Origin: Myrica gale
Lineage: Eukaryota; Streptophyta; Magnoliopsida; Fagales; Myricaceae
Direction: 5' to 3'
Assembly: GCA_963930655.1 (NCBI GenBank)
Contig: OZ005603.1
Location: forward strand, 22,892,201 to 22,956,200
DNA length: 64,000 nt
A program made the position numbers and the translations under genes. Below, piece by piece: positions 58,555-64,000 of this stretch (the stretch's first letter is position 1; each line of letters opens with the position of its first letter). Below the pieces are notes generated by a model. The model ran no database searches. It worked only from the letters and a program-made list of their open reading frames with translations, and was not told the DNA's origin.

Positions 58555-60101
58555 TGTGAGTCTAAATGACAACCCAAGAGGGGGGTGAATTGGGTTTACA
58601 AAAACTTTACCCCTTTTTGACAAAAACACAGATCTAAGAGATATTCTTTTTTAACAATTAAAACTGAAAGTCTGAATGTGTTTAAGGCTACGCAACTATA
58701 AGAATTGAATGATAAAGCTTAAAGCACAAACATTATGGATATGAAACAAACAATAAGAGAGATAACACCGTATTTTTAGGTGGTTCGGCTAACACTTGCC
58801 TACGTCCACCCCCAAGGCAATTGACTTCCTTGAGCTTCCTTCACTATTGTCCAATAGCAAATACACCTTAGCTTCTCGGGTGCTAAGAAACTTTTACAAA
58901 GCGTTTTGCGAGCTCACGCTTCAACTCTCACAAATCCTCACAACCTAGAGGATTTCTTCTACTCTCACAAGTAGGACAAAATATTTTCCCAACACTCAAA
59001 GGTTTTACAAACGATGGCTACAAGGAAGGCTATCTAAGCCGAAAGAGCAAATGAAGCACAAAATGTGGAATGACTCTCTAAGCCAAATTATCAAATGGAA
59101 AGCTCAATAGAGTGCAAGAAGATTAGATTCTAAAAGGAAATCTAGAGTTTGGAAGATATGAGCACAAGCCTTTTTGGTAGATGTGATTTTCCCTCTTCTT
59201 CAATGTACTTTCTCTCTCTAGAAGCTAGGGCAAGGAGTGATTGCAAGTGGGTTGTCCCTTCTTCAAGAAATACTCTCTCTTTGGAGGCTAGGTCGTCAAT
59301 GATGAGCAATGGAGGAAGATTGAACAATGGAGCTTTGTTCTTGAATGATTCAGCAAGTGAAATCTTTGGATTTTGGACTTTCTCTCTCTAGATATTTCGT
59401 TGATGGTCGAGCTCTTCCTTCTCTCTCTCCATCTTCTTCTTTTTATAGCTTCTAGGTCTTCAACGGTCATAAAGGGTCTTCTTGTAATGTTAGAGTGTCG
59501 TTGGAGGTCATTTGAGTCAATTTGGAGACTTTTTGAACGATCTGGCGTCGTTCCAGGAAATCTGAAATTTCGCACAATGTGTCGACACATTGATTGTATG
59601 TGTGACACATTGAACTTGGTAATGAAATGTAAAGTCTTGGGTGTTAGTTCAATGTGTCGACACCATGGTCCAATGTGCCGACACCTTCAACACTTAGTCA
59701 AAAAAATCGTTTTGAAGGCCAGAAAATGCAAACTCTCGGGTGTTAGTGCAATGTGTCGACACTATGCTCCAATGTGTCGACACCATGCTCCAATGTTTCG
59801 ACACTTCCAACACTTAGCCAAAAAATCACTTTGAATTCTAGAAAATGCACTCTCTCGGGTAGTAGTGCAATGTGTCGACACCATTCAACAATGTGTCGAC
59901 ACCATTCAACAATGTGTCGACACCATTCAACAATGTGTCGACACTTATAAGTGCTGGAGAGTTTTTCAGCAACTTCAAAGTGTTCAATCCATTCCAAAAC
60001 TTCTTTAAACACCTACAATATGAAAAATTGATCTTATCAACTTATGTAATGGTGTTCAAGTGCACTTAGAAATATTTTAGAGAGAACCTCAATCATTTTG
60101 A
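58555..60101 (-). repeat. Right LTR (5' LTR in element orientation), incomplete
   Basis: Matches the left LTR from TGTGAGTCTAAATGACAACC to the GAGAGA..TCAATCATTTTGAAA region. It carries more minisatellite copies than the left LTR. Confidence 0.85.
59575..59945. repeat. GTCGAC minisatellite, right LTR, expanded
   Basis: Same unit as in the left LTR. The last block has four successive CAATGTGTCGACACCATTCAA-type units (about 21 bp period, 59867-59945) where the left LTR has two. Confidence 0.85.
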
Positions 60102-63100
60102 AAACTAGGCCAATTTTAGAGCTTTATTCGGCCATCTTTGTGCCCATTTCAGGTTTTTTTTTAGATCTTTTGGAGCTTACTGTTGGGCCTTTTTGAGGAT
60201 TCCGAATTTTTCCTATTTTTACTCAAACAATGATAATCTAACATTGTTTAATTTCTTTTTTTACACATTTACATACTACAAAATATTCAACATTTACATA
60301 CCAAAAATACATTAAAAATGTAGGCCAATTTTAGCAAGTTCACCTTGTCCTCTATAATCATATTAGACTATGATCATATTGGATTTGATGACCACTTTGT
60401 TTTCCTCATATTCAAATTCAAAATAATTAATATGTAAATTGTAAAATTGGCCATAATACATAACATATTCCACAAATAAAAAAAATACACAAAATATAAC
60501 TACTTGTAATAAAGAACACCATCTGGCCACCATATCAACATTCAACAAAAGTCCAACTGTTCAAGTGTCCAACAATAAGCAACATAATATCATCCATAAT
60601 GATCAATCAACACAAGTAACATCAATCATCCGCTATGATCTTAAACAACATAAAAATCAACACAAGTCCAACAAAAGCAAGTAACATCATCTAAATCATC
60701 CACAATGATCATCCCAAGCACTATGTCAATCATCCGGAGTGATAGGCACCATCCCGATATTGTCATGTCCTGTGCTAGTACTTACCCTCTAGGCTCGCGT
60801 ATAGTAATTGCATGCACACAAATTGAGAATTACCGCATGATAGAAACTCTTAGAATAGCTTAAATGACCTGTAATTTACATGATAGAAGACTTGATTAAA
60901 AACGGTTAATTTTGAAAAAAGAAATCGTTAAAAATATAAAAGTCATAAATCGATTTAGAACTTGAACGAAAAAGGAGAAATCGTACAAAATTACACCGAG
61001 ATAATCCCACTTTATTTAGGAAAATCTTATTAACGACTTGGGTTGAAAACTGAATGATATTGTAAAAGATTAAAGCGTGATTAAGGAAAATTAATGAACT
61101 TGTAGAAAGAAATCAACATAGAAAAATACACACTTTCCTTTAAAGAACACGATTTGGTACAAAAGGGATTCTTTGAGAGGACTACAAAAGAATATGCCTA
61201 AGATATTCAAAAAATAAAATTTGAGCTTCTTATAGCCCACCTAGCCTATACAACTGTGTTTCAAGGAACAAAAATAGTTTGAAACACTGTCATAAAAAGA
61301 AAACAAAATAAATAACTACGGGATTTTAAAACAAACCTTGACCCCTACTCCTATTCCTCTGTCTTGTAGTAAAACATTGCCCTGCTCAATAATAAAAAGG
61401 CAAATGCAAATATAAATAAAGGGGGTGAATCCTATAAACTCAATAAGGTCGAGGAGGGGGACATGCTCAGACAATTATAATTCATTATTCGAAATAAATA
61501 GCATAATGGCAATGATCAAGTCATAAATGGCGTAGCATATGCACTCGCTCATCATATGATTCCTTTAGGTATTCCTGGTGTCTGTTTTGTTCACCCCTAG
61601 AGTTGGGTTGTGCGTCTCTCCTCTCCTCATCTGATTTTCTTGTGCCACCTACACCAGAACCTTTAAAAACGACGTCTTAGCGCCTTTAAGGAGCCCACCC
61701 ACTCCTTGTAGTAGGGGGTTGCACTCTCCTAACATGTTCCCGGTACCGTCACTCTTTCTCGGTAATCACCTCGCAGGCTTGGGGTTCCTCACATTTATTT
61801 TCCCTCTTATGATGTGAATGTATTCAATGCACGAATACCATTCATGTTAACCTTACACATCCAATCATCCAATGATATGACTTGAAAATATAAACCAATA
61901 AAATACTTGTAATTTCAATGCATGAATAATTAAAAATACAAATTCCAGAAATTAAATTTGCAAATTGATTTTAAAATACTCAATCAGTTTCTGTGTCATA
62001 TGGTTTGAAACTAATAAACCCTTTTTAATTAAGTAGAGAATTAATAAACTTTTTCCTTCATAATGCTAATTAAAGAACTAAACATGAAATTGATAAATAA
62101 ATATTAAATCCACCTTAAATCTTCAAACGAAGGCTTCTTGGCCCTCCTTAGACCTTATTGGGTCTGCCTGTAAAGTTTTAAAGTGTTTTGGGCTCGTTTA
62201 GGGTTAACGGGCCAACTCCAATTAGGCCATTAAACGAGCTTTGTGATTTGAGCTCCTAAGCCTACTATGATTGGACTCCAACTTAGGCTCCAACATGGGC
62301 TCCCTCATATATTTTTTATTCTCTACATAGCCATATAATTATTTTTTCCGTTTAATCATTTTTACCCTAACATTTTAAGGGAAATGCCGAAACTGCCCTT
62401 AAAGACCTCCAAGAGTATTTTTGACCTTTCCCAACCTCCTTTGATTTGAAATTTTTACTAGGACCTAGTGTGAACTTATAATACATGTCTACCAATTTTC
62501 AAGCAAAAAATTCAAAGATTTCATAGGGACGTTTTGGACAGTGCACTATTTCACATGAAACATCACTAAACTTAGTTGCATGTTGTGTCATTTGTATTTA
62601 ATCAATATAAAGCTATAAATTAACATATTTGCACATATTTATAAGATCTCAGGGCATACATTATACAATCATATAGATATTAGTGAAGAAATGGAAGCAA
62701 AAATATACAACACATTCGATCAATGTATAACACCCTTTGCATGTCATTTTTTATCCTCATAACCATCAATTCTCAACTTTGAGCTTACAAAGCTCCCATT
62801 CAAGGCTTTGCTTGCCTTTTTTTCCATCTCATAGCAATCCTTTCATATATCCATCATCAAAACACACAGATGCACAAATAATAAGCAAATACATGATCAA
62901 ATAGCTCAAAATGATGTAAAACGATGCAATAGGTTCGTGCATGTACATTAGGTTTCTCCCAAGGCCAACCAGTGGCCTCCCTACCCCCCCAAACTTAATT
63001 TTTAGCCAGTAATCATGGCCATTAAGTACCCCATAACCATCATTTACACAAAGTTTTCATATCCACTTCGATTTCTTAACACAACAAGCACAAAACCTTC

Positions 63101-64000
63101 AAAATGGATGATCTACACATCCAACTACACATGCAACTATTTAATTTTTAGAAACTCATATTAAACACAAGATCTAACATGTTTTTCATGGAAACCTAAT
63201 TGCAAAAAACAAAATTATACATAAATATCACCGAAAACACAATAGCTCCCACAAAAATACCAACACACTACCCCTTACCTCTACTTGTTTGGAAGCTCTC
63301 CTTTTCCCCTTCTTTTCATCTCCTTTTTCTTTCTTTCCTCTCTTGGCCGGATCTCCTCCTTCTTTTCTCTCTTTTCATTATTTTATTTCTTCTCTCATTT
63401 CTTTCTTTTATTTCTTCTCTCTTCTCTCCCATTTTCTCTCTCTTGGTTCACAGCAATGAGCTTGCCGTGAGTCACTTGTGGCTTTTATACTAGATCTAGG
63501 TTTTTATCTTTATTCTACCTAATTACCAAGGTGCATGCTATACTTATGGAGACATAATGATTAGGGATATAAGAAACATCTACAAGCAATTTAATCTCGT
63601 TGGGCAATAAAGTTTAGAAAATGGAGTTATGGCCATGTGTCAAAAAGGTGAGATTTTGGAAATCTCCGCCACTATGGCTGGCCACGAGGTAGTGGAGATG
63701 GGCTTGGTGTCTCTTGGCCTACTCTTTCACTATTGGGCTTCGGCCCACACTTGTTTTATTAGTCCAAGTCCAATTAATAACCAAATTAATCTAAAATATT
63801 ATAGGAAATTAAATCATGTCAATTAGACCATTTAAACACATGCAATTGCAATACAAATAGTGATCTTAATTCAAAGATTAATAATTAAAGGAAAAAAATT
63901 CTATAAGCAATTAATCAATTGATAAATATTAAACAAGTCACAAATTTAGAAAATAAAGCAATTTTACTAAGGTAAAGAACACAATTACTAAAGATATTGA
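60102..64000. other. Right end of window, non-coding, no gene recognised
   Basis: 3.9 kb of AT-rich sequence. 60540-60800 has irregular CATCAATCATCC-type repetition. 61330-61800 (AGTTGGGTTGTGCGTCTCTC.., CCCGGTACCGTCACTCTTTC..) resembles parts of plant LTR retroelement LTRs, but I could not find both borders. 63290-63460 is a CT-rich low-complexity tract. No open frame has recognisable similarity. Confidence 0.5.

Larger units (their letters stand above)
51486..60101 (-). mobile_element. Ty1/copia element, minus orientation, decayed (SIRE-like)
   Basis: Left LTR 51486-53093 and right LTR 58555-60101 share long, nearly identical tracts; the right one is incomplete at its outer end. The PBS lies at 58543-58554 and a purine tract next to 53094-53107 (minus strand AAAAAGGGGGAGAT). 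Gag-pol parts read on the minus strand from 58519 to about 55850. The region 53110-55800 between pol remnants and the LTR has no recognisable domain and could correspond to the extra 3' region of SIRE/Maximus elements (inference). Broken many times; LTR similarity suggests a moderately young insertion, though the coding part is worn. Confidence 0.85.

Noticed and set aside
59867-59945. CRISPR-like regular repeats
   Set aside because: Units are directly adjacent with no unique spacers, lie in an LTR and in a plant genome. This is a minisatellite.
63200-63493. Hydrophobic open frame near the right end
   Set aside because: Derived from a CT-rich tract that encodes Phe, Leu and Ser repeats; low complexity.

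Overview
This is a plant nuclear window, most likely from a woody eudicot. It is AT-rich, its host genes contain introns, and most of its length is layered transposable elements. Only two host genes look functional from sequence: a helper-type immune receptor that runs off the left edge, and an alpha carbonic anhydrase. The other host-like coding pieces are decayed copies or fragments carried by transposons. No CRISPR, operon or rRNA structure is present.

Layout. 1-2580: minus-strand RPW8-NB-ARC-LRR (RNL, NRG1/At5g66900-like) gene, coding part intact as far as visible, with an apparent GC splice donor in intron 1. 2580-7865: a tRNA-derived SINE, a MITE with a perfect 9-bp target duplication, and weak LTR and LINE remnants. 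7866-11796: a second tandem RNL gene on the same strand, with at least five lesions. A nearly whole Ty1/copia element (11870-16821, target duplication AATAC) sits between its coding region and its own upstream region, which is now at 16827-17150. 17391-22214: MITE, SINE, a non-coding LTR element with about 1.3-kb LTRs, and another MITE. 22511-25558: seven-exon alpha carbonic anhydrase, minus strand.

27368-37524 is an hAT graveyard. One element has an 8-bp target duplication. Two more (30042-31654 and 31660-33643) lie back to back, the second inserted across the first one's target-duplication junction. The second carries a lipid-transfer-protein fragment and a probable TMEM135-like exon. A broken LEUNIG-like LisH fragment and a solo LTR follow. 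37528-39177 is a direct segmental copy of the carbonic anhydrase 5' half and its upstream sequence, with a broken exon 1 and an eroded TATA tract.

41254-50192 is an XTH (xyloglucan endotransglucosylase/hydrolase) pseudogene. Its first intron holds a solo LTR, and that LTR holds a 6.3-kb CACTA transposon and a second solo LTR. The CACTA element has no recognisable transposase but carries intron-containing pieces of at least three unrelated host genes: a CTLH/CRA protein, an AGO4/AGO6-type Argonaute PAZ region and a clade-A-like PP2C. This Pack-type element is the most interesting feature here. 50193-51483 is hAT debris plus an AT-rich tandem repeat. 51486-60101 is a decayed, minus-oriented copia element (probably SIRE-like) whose LTRs hold a GTCGAC-centred minisatellite. 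60102-64000 has no recognisable gene.

All family calls come from reading translations and motifs by eye. Intron boundaries follow consensus splice sites and reading phase and have not been confirmed with transcripts.
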